A stretch of DNA of 22,733 nucleotides from Desulfobacteraceae bacterium. GTDB lineage: Bacteria; Desulfobacterota; Desulfobacteria; Desulfobacterales; SG8-13. Location: contig JARFQH010000261.1 in the NCBI GenBank assembly GCA_029287875.1, forward strand, positions 1 to 22,733, written 5' to 3'. This document shows, one piece after another, positions 8,158 through 16,086 of this stretch; positions within the stretch are counted from its first letter, which is position 1, and every line of letters begins with the position of its first letter. The notes beneath the pieces were generated by a model that ran no database searches, had not been told where the DNA came from, and saw only the letters and a list, made by a program, of their open reading frames with translations. Made by a program: the position numbers and the translations under genes.

Positions 8158-9777
8158 TCAAGGAAGCCGTCTGACCGCGAGCATGGTGATGTCATCGAAC
8201 TGTTCCGCGCTGCCGATATGCGCTTCGAGGGCTTCGGAAATATTTTTCAGCATTCCTTCCGCTGAATAGCCGCCGGCCTTGAGCAGTCTCAGGAGTCTCT
8301 TTTCACCGAAAAATTCGCCCTGGACCATCCGGGCTTCGGTGACCCCGTCGGTGTAGCCGAAAAATATGTCACCCGGCGCCATGGACGTCTGTCGCATCTC
8401 CAGGTTCGCATCGGCCTGCACGCCGACTGCCGGTCCGGTCGGGCCGAGGTGAGCTTTTATGGTGCCGGCGTTGTCCAGGATATAGGGCGGGTCGTGTCCG
8501 CCGTTGATGTAGCTCAGCTCCCCGGTCGACGGGTTCAGCACCCCGAAGAAAAGAGTGGCGAACATGGCCAGGTCTTCGTGGTTCTTGACGATGTAGGCAT
8601 TTGTCAGCCGCACGGCCTCAAGGGCCGTACGGTGCGCAAGACGGACGTCAGCAGGTGCTTCCGGTGACGTACTGTTTTCCGGTGATTCGGTTATGTGACA
8701 ATCGAGGCCCTGCAGGGAGGTTTGGCCGGAGAAGATCCGGATGAGGCTGCGGAAGAGCGCCATGAAAAGCGCCGCACCGACCCCCTTGTCGCAGACATCG
8801 GCTATGACCAGTCCCACCGAACCGCCCGGAAGTTCGAAGACATCATAGAAATCTCCCGAAACCTGGCGGGCGGGTTCGATGAAAGCCGCAAACTCCCAGC
8901 CTGTCCGCTGCGGCAGCATCGCCGGAAGGAAATTTTTCTGCATTTCCCGGCCGCGCTCCATCTCGGTGTTCAAGGCCTGCGTATAGGCCCTGACCTGTTC
9001 CAGGCTCTGCTGTAAGGCGGCCTCGGCCTTGCGGCGTTCGCTGATGGCTTCCGATATCCGCCGGTACATCTGGTTGAAGGCCGCAATCACGTCACCCAGT
9101 TCGTCCCGCCGGTGCACCGACGCGGCATAGAAATCCGGGGTCGAGCGATCGTTGCTGATGGCCTCACCGGCCAGCACCAGATCTTTTCTCAGTCGCAAAA
9201 TCGGGGTGACGACGATCGGCTGCATGGCGCTCCAGGCGCCGACGGTGACGAAAATCGATATGATGAGGATCAGTCCGGCAATGCGCAGAATGAACGCCTC
9301 CAGTTCACGCTTTACCGCGGTAGCATCCTGCCGCAGGACGAGAACGTTGGCCTTCTTCAGCTGCGGTTGCCGCCAGGCCATGTCAATGCGGCGGCCATCC
9401 GGGCTTTTCGCCTGCTGCACCCCTGCGGCGGTAACTTCGGAAAACGAGATATCGGGAGGCTCTCCGAAGCTGCCGATCCTGTCGCCATCGAGGTCGTAGA
9501 GGGTTCCGCCGACGATTTCGGAGCAGCCCTGCAATTGCCTGACCTGGTCGAAAACCTGCGACGCGCCGGCCGTGTCCGGCACCAGGGTCATGAGTACTTC
9601 GATCTGGGCCCACGCCACTGAGCGCATCTGCTGAAGAAGCTCCTTTTCCCGCTTCATGGTGGACGGGATCAGGATGATCGTTTCTATCACCACGACGCTC
9701 ACAAACACGTAAAACACAATTCGCCGCGACAGTCGCGATCGGGTCGGCTTCAGCCACCGCTTTAAAGCATTTATCAT
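8158..9777 (-). CDS. Membrane-anchored HAMP and SpoIIE-type (PP2C) serine phosphatase
   Basis: This 539-residue signalling protein has a membrane segment at about 20-39, an extracytoplasmic sensor region at about 45-160, and a second membrane segment at about 163-187. A HAMP-like linker and a coiled coil (about 240-275) lead into a C-terminal SpoIIE/RsbU phosphatase domain. The metal-binding motifs are intact: GDFYDV at 308-313, ADVCDKG at 326-332, NGGHD at 425-429, DGVTE at 477-481 and DDIT at 528-531. It would dephosphorylate a phosphoserine protein, typically an anti-sigma-factor antagonist, in response to an external cue. No such partner or kinase is encoded nearby. I chose ATG 9777 because AAAGGA sits seven bases upstream. 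ATG 9810 would add 11 residues with a poorer site. Confidence 0.93.
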   Translation of the reverse strand: MINALKRWLKPTRSRLSRRIVFYVFVSVVVIETIILIPSTMKREKELLQQMRSVAWAQIEVLMTLVPDTAGASQVFDQVRQLQGCSEIVGGTLYDLDGDRIGSFGEPPDISFSEVTAAGVQQAKSPDGRRIDMAWRQPQLKKANVLVLRQDATAVKRELEAFILRIAGLILIISIFVTVGAWSAMQPIVVTPILRLRKDLVLAGEAISNDRSTPDFYAASVHRRDELGDVIAAFNQMYRRISEAISERRKAEAALQQSLEQVRAYTQALNTEMERGREMQKNFLPAMLPQRTGWEFAAFIEPARQVSGDFYDVFELPGGSVGLVIADVCDKGVGAALFMALFRSLIRIFSGQTSLQGLDCHITESPENSTSPEAPADVRLAHRTALEAVRLTNAYIVKNHEDLAMFATLFFGVLNPSTGELSYINGGHDPPYILDNAGTIKAHLGPTGPAVGVQADANLEMRQTSMAPGDIFFGYTDGVTEARMVQGEFFGEKRLLRLLKAGGYSAEGMLKNISEALEAHIGSAEQFDDITMLAVRRLP

Positions 9778-9944
9778 TAATTGATCCTTTGGCAACGAGG
9801 CCAGGTCCATTGCTGCTCTTTCGTGATCCTTTGAGTATACAAAACCATTCTGTGAGTCAAACCAAAATCCGCCGGTAACTTCCGCGCGGTTTCCGGCAAC
9901 CCCTGCTTCACCGCACAGCCGTTTTCGGTGAAACTGTACATGGA

Positions 9945-10006
9945 GCCGGGTGACCGGGTTTTAAAGTGATCAACTGTTTGAGCGCTTTAAAACCCGGTTA
10001 ACCGGC
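9945..10006. repeat. Long interrupted inverted repeat in the divergent intergenic region
   Basis: ACCGGGTTTTAAAG (9953-9966) and CTTTAAAACCCGGT (9985-9998) are perfect 14-bp inverted arms around an 18-base loop. An outer GCCGG/CCGGC pair (9945-9949 and 10002-10006) extends the dyad past a three-base interruption. It lies about 170 bases upstream of the phosphatase start and about 350 bases upstream of the helicase start. No T-run follows on either strand, so it does not look like a terminator. It may be an operator or a small palindromic repeat. Confidence 0.75.
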
Positions 10007-10148
10007 GTAATCTTTAGGATTCTTATTTTCACCGAGAACTACTGTTCACCGCGGCGTCGCCTTGACTTGCCGTACCCAAAAAATTACAGTGACCCGTCAC
10101 AACCACGCCGTTGCGGTCGAAAAACGGATGACGGTGAGGCGGTAACGA

Positions 10149-10309
10149 GTGTCCATCCATAAATGGCCTTTTTTCCACTGGATCCCGCCATGGGCGGGAT
10201 TATCCGCGGGTTTCCGGCTGCGGCGCACGTACAGTACGCCTCGCCGGAAATCCCGCGGCGGGATGCGGCCTTGCCCAGCGAAAAAAATTCACATTTATGA
10301 ATTGGACAC
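10149..10309. repeat. Palindromic repeat element, copy 1
   Basis: The ends are inverted copies. The left begins GTGTCCATCCATAAATGGC at 10149. The right, read on the minus strand from 10309, begins GTGTCCAATTCATAAATG. The interior is also palindromic: CCGCGGGTTTCCGGC (10204-10218) mirrors GCCGGAAATCCCGCGG (10243-10258), and the centre is CGTAC-A-GTACG at 10228-10238. Two satellite hairpins sit on either side: ATCCCGCC-ATG-GGCGGGAT at 10182-10200 and ATCCCGC-G-GCGGGAT at 10250-10264. The left end matches copy 2 at 20037 in 17 of 19 bases. It has no coding capacity, so it resembles a MITE or a REP-like element. Confidence 0.78.
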
Positions 10310-10353
10310 CAACAGTGCCATTTAATATTCGTAGATGGACACTATAGAATCTT

Positions 10354-12717
10354 TTGAAGAGAAAACTCAACATTGCTGTTCGTGAACTGGTCGAGTTTGT
10401 CTGCCGTTCCGGGGACTTGACGGTTTCATTTTCCGGGGCCCGGCGTGCGGTCGAGGCGATCCGCGCCCATCAAAAGATCCAGAATTCGCGGCCGCAAACC
10501 TATCGTCCGGAAGTCTCGATTTCCCTGCAGCATGAGTCCGACGCTATTTTATTGCGCATCAGCGGCCGTATCGACGGGGTTTTCAGCGAAACCGATGCCG
10601 GCGGGGCGACCCGCACCGTCATCGACGAGATCAAGACCACCGACCGCGATCTCGATCAACTGGCGGCCGAGCAGAACACCCTGCACTGGGGCCAGGTCAA
10701 ATGTTACGCCTACATGTTTGCGGTCGAGCAGCAGCTGACGAACATCGACGCACAGCTGACCTATTACCACATCGATTCCGGTGAAACGCGCGAGGTGCGG
10801 CGGACATTCACCCTTGATGAGCTGTCCGATTTTTTTCGCGATCTGATCGACCGCTATCTTGGCTGGGCGACGATCCTCATCGACTGGCAGCAGCGGCGCG
10901 ATGCTGCCATCCGGGCGCTCGCCTTTCCGTTCGCCGGTTATCGGCCGGGACAACGCCCCATGGCGGTGGAGGTCTATCGGACGATCCGCTCCGGCGGACA
11001 GCTCATCATCGAGGCGGCAACCGGGATCGGTAAGACCATGGCGGTGGTTTTTCCAGCCGTGAAGGCCCTGGCGGAAGGGCTGACCTTCAAGATATTTTAC
11101 CTGACGGCCCGGACAACCGCCCGCTCCGCCGCCGAGAAGGCGCTCGCGTATTTGAGCCGCAGCGGCCTGCGTCTCAAATATCTGACGCTGACCGCCAAGG
11201 ACAAGATCTGCTTCAATCCCGGAAATGAATGCAGCGGAGAGGGCTGTGAATTCGCGCACGGTTACTACGACCGCCTGCGCGAAGCCCTGCCGGAGATTTT
11301 CAGCCACGATGCCATGGACCGTCCTTTCATCGAAGAGGCTGGCCGCTCCTACCGTCTGTGCCCGTTCGAGCTGTCCCTCACACTAGCGGTCTACGCCGAC
11401 TGCATCATCTGCGACTATAACTACGCGTTCGATCCGCGGGTCTACCTGCGGCGATTCTTCCTCGAAGGCGCCGGTGACTATACCTTTTTGATCGACGAGG
11501 CCCACAATCTCGTCGATCGTTCCAGGGAGATGTTCTCGGCCGAGATTTTCAAACAGCCCTTCCTGAAACTGCGGCGCGAGGTACATGACACTCTCCCGCG
11601 GCTCTATAAAAGCATGGGGCGGGTCAACTCGCAGATGCACCGACTCAAAGAATCGGTCACAGCAGGGACGCCAACATGGTCCGACAAGAGACTGCCGGAT
11701 GATCTTTATCCTGCTCTGAGGAGATTTTCGCAGTTGGCCGAGGAGTGGCTCGGGCGCAACGAAAAAGCCGTATTCCGCGAGGCGCTGCTCGACCTCTACT
11801 TTGCGGTGATCGCCTTCATCCGTGTCTTCGAGGCCTACGATGCGAGTTACGTCACCTGTTACGAGAAACAGGATGCGGACCTTAAGGTCAAACTTTTCTG
11901 CGTCGACCCGTCCGGGCAGCTCGGTGATGCTCTCGGCCGGTGTCGGGCAGCGGTTTTTTTCTCCGCCACCATGACGCCGGCGGCCTACTTTAAAAAAATG
12001 TTCGGCTGTCAACCGTCGGCCGTACACCGTCATTTTCCGTCGCCGTTTGCGGCTGCAAACCTCGGGCTGTTCATCTTAGACCGGGTTTCGACCTATTTCA
12101 AACAGCGTCCCGGTACGGCACCGGTTGTGATTCGGTCCGTCGAGGCCACGATCCGCCGGAAAAAGGGCAATTACCTTCTATTTTTTCCGTCCTACGACTA
12201 CATGCGCCTCGTCTATGAAGGCTTCAGGGAAACGTGTCCCGAGGTGGATACGGTCCTCCAGACGCCCGGCATGCCCGAGACCGACCGCAGCGCTTTTCTG
12301 GACCGTTTCTCACGCGACAACCCGGAGACGCTGGTCGGTTTCGCCGTCATGGGCGGCATCTTCGGTGAGGGCATCGACCTCGTCGGGGAGCGGTTAAGCG
12401 GGGCGGTGATCGTGGGGGTGGGGCTGCCCGGCATTTCGCTGGAAAAAGAGCTGATCCGCGACTATTACGAGACGGCGCTCGGGGCGGGGTTCGAATTTGC
12501 CTACATGTACCCGGGCATCAATCGGGTTCTTCAGGCCGCCGGCCGGGTCATTCGGTCGGAATCCGATCGGGGGGTTGTCCTGCTGATCGATCAACGGTTC
12601 GGGACAGTGCGCTACCACGCTCTTTTTCCTTCGGAGTGGCGTCCTGTGGTACCGCGCAGCGATGACGATTTAAAAATCCAACTGGATCGATTTTGGACCA
12701 AAACAGGACCCACGTAG
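10354..12717 (+). CDS. XPD/DinG-family Fe-S DNA helicase with N-terminal PD-(D/E)XK nuclease-like domain
   Basis: The 787-residue protein is a superfamily 2 helicase of the Rad3/XPD/DinG group. Walker A is ATGIGKT at 222-228 and the DEAH box is at 381-384. Four cysteines (286, 293, 298 and 336) are spaced like the XPD 4Fe-4S cluster, and motif VI is QAAGRVIRS at 727-735. Before the helicase, residues about 60-165 carry a PD-(D/E)XK pattern: D74 (GRIDG), E92-x-K94 (DEIKTT) and QVKCY at 114-118. The protein may therefore both unwind and cut DNA during repair. The start is TTG 10354 with no good ribosome-binding site, but the segment AVRELVEFVCRSGDL just after it is conserved in the family. It stands alone between non-coding regions, 36 bases downstream of an extra GTGTCC-type box at about 10337. 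Confidence 0.92.
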   Translation: MKRKLNIAVRELVEFVCRSGDLTVSFSGARRAVEAIRAHQKIQNSRPQTYRPEVSISLQHESDAILLRISGRIDGVFSETDAGGATRTVIDEIKTTDRDLDQLAAEQNTLHWGQVKCYAYMFAVEQQLTNIDAQLTYYHIDSGETREVRRTFTLDELSDFFRDLIDRYLGWATILIDWQQRRDAAIRALAFPFAGYRPGQRPMAVEVYRTIRSGGQLIIEAATGIGKTMAVVFPAVKALAEGLTFKIFYLTARTTARSAAEKALAYLSRSGLRLKYLTLTAKDKICFNPGNECSGEGCEFAHGYYDRLREALPEIFSHDAMDRPFIEEAGRSYRLCPFELSLTLAVYADCIICDYNYAFDPRVYLRRFFLEGAGDYTFLIDEAHNLVDRSREMFSAEIFKQPFLKLRREVHDTLPRLYKSMGRVNSQMHRLKESVTAGTPTWSDKRLPDDLYPALRRFSQLAEEWLGRNEKAVFREALLDLYFAVIAFIRVFEAYDASYVTCYEKQDADLKVKLFCVDPSGQLGDALGRCRAAVFFSATMTPAAYFKKMFGCQPSAVHRHFPSPFAAANLGLFILDRVSTYFKQRPGTAPVVIRSVEATIRRKKGNYLLFFPSYDYMRLVYEGFRETCPEVDTVLQTPGMPETDRSAFLDRFSRDNPETLVGFAVMGGIFGEGIDLVGERLSGAVIVGVGLPGISLEKELIRDYYETALGAGFEFAYMYPGINRVLQAAGRVIRSESDRGVVLLIDQRFGTVRYHALFPSEWRPVVPRSDDDLKIQLDRFWTKTGPT

Positions 12718-12773
12718 GGTAAAAAGGTGTCAGATTAACCCATCTGTTTTCAAAAGCATCGATAGCGTTTTTT

Positions 12774-13733
12774 TCAGCCCTGCCGGTGTTCATCCAGCTG
12801 CTTTTTGAGTTCGGGCAGAATTTCAAAGAGATCGCCTACGGCATAATAGTCGCAGTTGGCCATGATGGCGGCGTTTGCATCGGAGTTGATGGCAATGATC
12901 ATCTTGGCGGTTTTCATCCCGGCAAAGTGCTGGACGGAGCCGGAAATACCGACGGCGATGTAAACCTTGGGGTTCACCTTCACCCCGGTCTGGCCCACTT
13001 GCATGGCATAGGGAACCCAGCCGTTGTCCACGGCTACCCGTGAGGCGCCCACGGAGGCGTTCATTTCTCTGGCGCACTCGAAGAGCATTTTAAAGTTTTC
13101 ACCGCTTTTCAAACCCCGCCCGCCGGAGATGATGATGTCCGACTCGGCCAGGTACTGGGCGCCGTTTCCGTCGCTGCGGGTTTCGAGCACTTGGTACCCG
13201 GTGCCTCGATTCTCCTCGAAGGCGAATTCAATGATATCGGCTTCCGTCGGTGCTTTCTTTGGGGTGACGACATTGGCCCGGATGCCGTAAATGAAATGAC
13301 GGCCGGTCAGGGCGATGGTGGCGATGGTTTTCCCCGAATACTGAGAGGTCTTCACCCGGTGACCGTCCAGGTCGATTTCGGTGCAGTCCATTATCAGCGG
13401 TGCATCCAGTCGGGCGGCGATGCGCGGCAGCAATTCCCGGCCGGCGGGACTGGTGAGGCCGATCAGGTTGGTGATCTCAAATTGCTCGAAGGCGGCCACT
13501 ACCGCAGCGGACTGGATGGCGGGATCCCAGCCTTGTTTGCCGGTGCAGATGTTGATGATTCGGGCCACCCCGTAGGCTTCCAGCGACGCTTTGGCCTCGG
13601 CGGCCGATGCGTCCACGACCAGGGCGATGAGGTGCCGGTTTTCTCCGCGGGCAGCAGTCGCCATGCCGAAATTGGCCTTCTTGACGCGGCCGTCCTTGAA
13701 TTCAATGAGCAGTCCGATCGATTGTATGATCAA
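12774..13733 (-). CDS. etfA: Electron transfer flavoprotein, alpha subunit
   Basis: This 319-residue subunit carries the FAD of the ETF heterodimer, which takes electrons from flavoprotein dehydrogenases and passes them towards the quinone pool. The C-terminal FAD domain is complete: SGGRGLKSGENF from 203, R232 in GASRVAVD, QVGQTG at 245-250, GISGSVQH at 262-269 and the INSDANAAI segment at 282-290. The start is TTG 13733, which overlaps the TGA of etfB as TTGA, with AAGG just upstream. This implies translational coupling to etfB. It is the last gene of the sox-etf cluster and converges with the helicase gene, with 56 bases between their stops. No iron-sulfur extension is present, so it looks like a standard rather than a bifurcation-specific ETF, though sequence alone does not settle that. 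Confidence 0.95.
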   Translation of the reverse strand: MIIQSIGLLIEFKDGRVKKANFGMATAARGENRHLIALVVDASAAEAKASLEAYGVARIINICTGKQGWDPAIQSAAVVAAFEQFEITNLIGLTSPAGRELLPRIAARLDAPLIMDCTEIDLDGHRVKTSQYSGKTIATIALTGRHFIYGIRANVVTPKKAPTEADIIEFAFEENRGTGYQVLETRSDGNGAQYLAESDIIISGGRGLKSGENFKMLFECAREMNASVGASRVAVDNGWVPYAMQVGQTGVKVNPKVYIAVGISGSVQHFAGMKTAKMIIAINSDANAAIMANCDYYAVGDLFEILPELKKQLDEHRQG

Positions 13734-14506
13734 ATTACCTTGGCCTCGTTTTTCAGGATGTCAACAATTTGTGCGGCAATGTCGGCAGCGCTGCCGGTGA
13801 GCGCTTTGGGGGCGCGCTGTTCCACGGCAGGCACCAGTTCTTCGATTTCCATACCGGCCGCCGGTTTCTCAATTGCCAGTTCGGCCATGCCGATCTTCCT
13901 GACCGATTTTTTGCGAGATTTCATGATGTTCGGAATAGTCGGGTAATTGGGCATGTTCAACCCTTTGCCGGCACCGATGACGCAGGGGGTGGTCATTCGG
14001 ACGACGTCGATGGTTCCCGCCTCCCGTTCGCTTTCCACCCGTACGCTGCCGTTGTCCACAACCACCTTGACCACGTTGGTGGCAACGGGCAGCCCCAGGT
14101 TGGCGGCCAACCGGAATTGGGTCTGCATGCCCTCGTTGTCGATGGATTCCTTGCCGGTGAAAATGATCCACGGTTGGCCGTCGGCCCTGATGGCGGCGGC
14201 CAGGGCGCGGGAGGTGAAGATGCTGTCGTGGGACCGTTCGGTCTCGATCAATATGCTGCGGTCCGCTCCCATGGCCATGGCCGAGCGCAGGGTGTTTTCC
14301 GCGGCCGGTTTTCCCAGGCACACGGCGACCACTTCGACATCTGCACACGCGGCCTTGATTTTAGCTGCTTCGGTGACGGCGTGCTCGTCGTAGGGGTTCA
14401 ACAGGAAGGTGATATTTTCGTTGATCCCGTTCTTTCCCTCGACGGTGATGGTGGCCGCCGAATCCGGCACGTGTTTGACGCATACGTAGATGTTCATGGT
14501 GTTCAT
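13730..14506 (-). CDS. etfB: Electron transfer flavoprotein, beta subunit
   Basis: This 258-residue partner of EtfA contains MNIYVCVKHVPDS at the N-terminus and NPYDEHAVTEA at about 37-47. AMGADRSILIE follows at about 77-87, and GKESIDNEGMQTQ with RLAANLGLP lies in the region that docks dehydrogenases. These are standard ETF-beta features. ATG 14506 follows GAGG by four bases. A second ATG three codons later has the better spacing and is an alternative. A strong hairpin terminator lies between this gene and the upstream flavoprotein gene, so etfBA may be expressed at a different level from the sox genes or from its own promoter. Its neighbours suggest that the sarcosine-type dehydrogenase complex is the electron donor. 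Confidence 0.95.
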   Translation of the reverse strand: MNTMNIYVCVKHVPDSAATITVEGKNGINENITFLLNPYDEHAVTEAAKIKAACADVEVVAVCLGKPAAENTLRSAMAMGADRSILIETERSHDSIFTSRALAAAIRADGQPWIIFTGKESIDNEGMQTQFRLAANLGLPVATNVVKVVVDNGSVRVESEREAGTIDVVRMTTPCVIGAGKGLNMPNYPTIPNIMKSRKKSVRKIGMAELAIEKPAAGMEIEELVPAVEQRAPKALTGSAADIAAQIVDILKNEAKVI

Positions 14507-14534
14507 GCCACCTCGTCCTTGATAGATGTAAATG

Positions 14535-14565
14535 AAAACGGGTCTGCCGCGGCAGACCCGTTTTT
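14535..14565. terminator. Bidirectional rho-independent terminator
   Basis: AAAACGGGTCTGCCG (14535-14549) and CGGCAGACCCGTTTT (14550-14564) are a perfect 15-bp inverted repeat, closed by the CCGCGG centre. T-tracts flank it: TTTTTATTT on the plus strand and TTTTCATTT on the minus strand. It sits 46 bases past the stop of the DAO-family gene and 28 bases before etfB. It would end or attenuate the sox transcript before etfBA. Confidence 0.9.
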
Positions 14566-14610
14566 ATTTAATGGCAACGCACCCCAATATCAATAGCGGA
14601 TGCCACCGCG

Positions 14611-15948
14611 TTATCCGTTGACGGAAAAGCTGGAGTCGTAGTTGATCTCACGCTTGCGGGAGAAGAAGCCCACATCCAGGTTGCGGCCGGTGTATTTCAT
14701 CTTGAACTGGAAGGGCTCCTTGTCGTGGTCCAGACCCTTTTCGCAGGCATCGATCAGTTCAGCCATCATGGCGCCGACCACCGGGGCGTTCTTGTACTGG
14801 TTGCCGCTGGTGCCGACGGCCATGTAAAAGCCGCCCAGGTCGGACTTGTCGTAGATCGGGATCCAGTCGTCGGAGCAGTCGTACAGGTCGCAGACACCCT
14901 TGGGCTGGTTGGGCACCTTCAGGGTGGGGATGCGGCGTCCCAGGCGATAGCACTGGGCTTTCCACTGTTCTTCGGACAGCTGGTTGTCGCGGCCGTGAGC
15001 GCCTCTGCCGGCGTAAAACTCGTCCGGATCCACCCACTCCTGGGGATCACATTCCGGGTCTTCGGAACCGATGAGAAACAGGTTGCCCACTTCCGGTCGA
15101 TAGTAGCAGCCGATGTCGCCATCGCTCTGATGGTAGCCGTCTTTATGGTAATCATAGTCTTCGGGTGAGGGGCAGTACATGACTTCGTGGCGCAGGGCCT
15201 TGGTTTTGATATTGCATCCCTCCCAGACTCCCGGGGCCATCTGATTGATCTTGAAGGAATGGGGACCGGCACAGTTGACGACAATACGGGCATCGATTTC
15301 GGTGCCGTCGGAAAGGGTGATGCCCTGAACCTTGCCTTCGGCGGCGCGGATCTTGACCACCTCGGCGTTGAAGATGAACTCGGCGCCCTTGGCTTCGGCG
15401 GCGCGCATGATGTTGTGGGCCGACAGGGCCGGGTCATTGACGTAACCGCCTTCGGGACAGAACAGCCCGCCTTCGAGCATGTTGGTGGGTTCTTTCCAGA
15501 AGGCCGGGTCCTCGGGACGTTTCACCGGCCAGAACTCGTGCAGGTCAAGAACCGGCACCATCTTCAGGATTTCTTCATTGGCCAGCTCCTTGTACTGGAC
15601 CCCCACCGCATCGTAGTGCTTTTTGACGTTTTGCCACTTATGCCCCTTGGATTTGAGCAGGAGGGAACCGACATTCATGAATTTGGCCAGGCCCTTTTCA
15701 TCCTTGACATGATCCAGGTAGTTTTCCCAGTCCAGCCAGTATTTGAAGCCCTCATAGGCGAAGGCTACACCGTCTTCGGTGGAGTAGTGGGCTCGGACGA
15801 TGGCACAGGATCCGGACGTTGATCCTTCGCCGGCATCGGACTGCTTGTCGACGTTCAAGGTTTTGTAGCCCATCTTTGACAGCTCGTAAGCGATGGGGGA
15901 GCCGATGACACCGGCCCCGATGATAATGGCGTCATACTCTTTGGTCAT
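14611..15948 (-). CDS. FAD-dependent oxidoreductase of the DAO family (sarcosine oxidase beta/dimethylglycine dehydrogenase-like)
   Basis: This 445-residue flavoprotein has a Rossmann FAD site at the N-terminus (YDAIIIGAGVIGSPIAYELS, with GxGxxG at 11-16) followed by GSTSGSCAIVRAHYSTEDG. A C-terminal DLGGFYMAVGTSGNQYKNAPVVG segment is typical of the glycine/sarcosine oxidase superfamily. ATG 15948 is chosen because GGGAGG lies six bases upstream. A TTG at 15963 falls within that site and is spurious. The gene follows soxG after 138 bases and precedes etfBA, from which the terminator separates it. It is distinct from SoxB (different length, different start region), so the cluster has two DAO-type flavoproteins. 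It may oxidise dimethylglycine or another N-methyl amine with ETF as acceptor. The exact substrate is open. Confidence 0.88.
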   Translation of the reverse strand: MTKEYDAIIIGAGVIGSPIAYELSKMGYKTLNVDKQSDAGEGSTSGSCAIVRAHYSTEDGVAFAYEGFKYWLDWENYLDHVKDEKGLAKFMNVGSLLLKSKGHKWQNVKKHYDAVGVQYKELANEEILKMVPVLDLHEFWPVKRPEDPAFWKEPTNMLEGGLFCPEGGYVNDPALSAHNIMRAAEAKGAEFIFNAEVVKIRAAEGKVQGITLSDGTEIDARIVVNCAGPHSFKINQMAPGVWEGCNIKTKALRHEVMYCPSPEDYDYHKDGYHQSDGDIGCYYRPEVGNLFLIGSEDPECDPQEWVDPDEFYAGRGAHGRDNQLSEEQWKAQCYRLGRRIPTLKVPNQPKGVCDLYDCSDDWIPIYDKSDLGGFYMAVGTSGNQYKNAPVVGAMMAELIDACEKGLDHDKEPFQFKMKYTGRNLDVGFFSRKREINYDSSFSVNG

Positions 15949-16086
15949 GATGTCCTCCCTCAAGTCTAATGCGTGAATGGTAGATCAAAGTAAAAATCGA
16001 TTAACCATTCCGGTAAAGTTTAAAAGCAAAATAAACGCCGGAAATAACCTAAAATCAATTTTTTTAAGTTTTTTACCGCACGATTG

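Larger units (their letters stand above)
9778..10353. other. Non-coding stretch between divergent phosphatase and helicase genes
   Basis: About 575 bases hold no credible gene. Besides the two palindromic structures listed separately, there is a smaller hairpin (TTCACCG 9907-9913 and CGGTGAA 9926-9932), and CACCG recurs near 10027 and 10046. A further GATGGACAC box at 10334-10342, just before the helicase start, repeats the end of the palindromic element. Promoters for the two divergent genes must lie here, but I could not pick clear -35/-10 pairs. Confidence 0.6.

Noticed and set aside
10334..10384. Short frame beginning ATGGACACTATA just before the helicase, in a different frame
   Set aside because: Only 16 codons, with no ribosome-binding site. 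Its ATG lies within the GATGGACAC repeat box, so it is probably coincidental rather than a leader peptide or a frameshifted helicase start.
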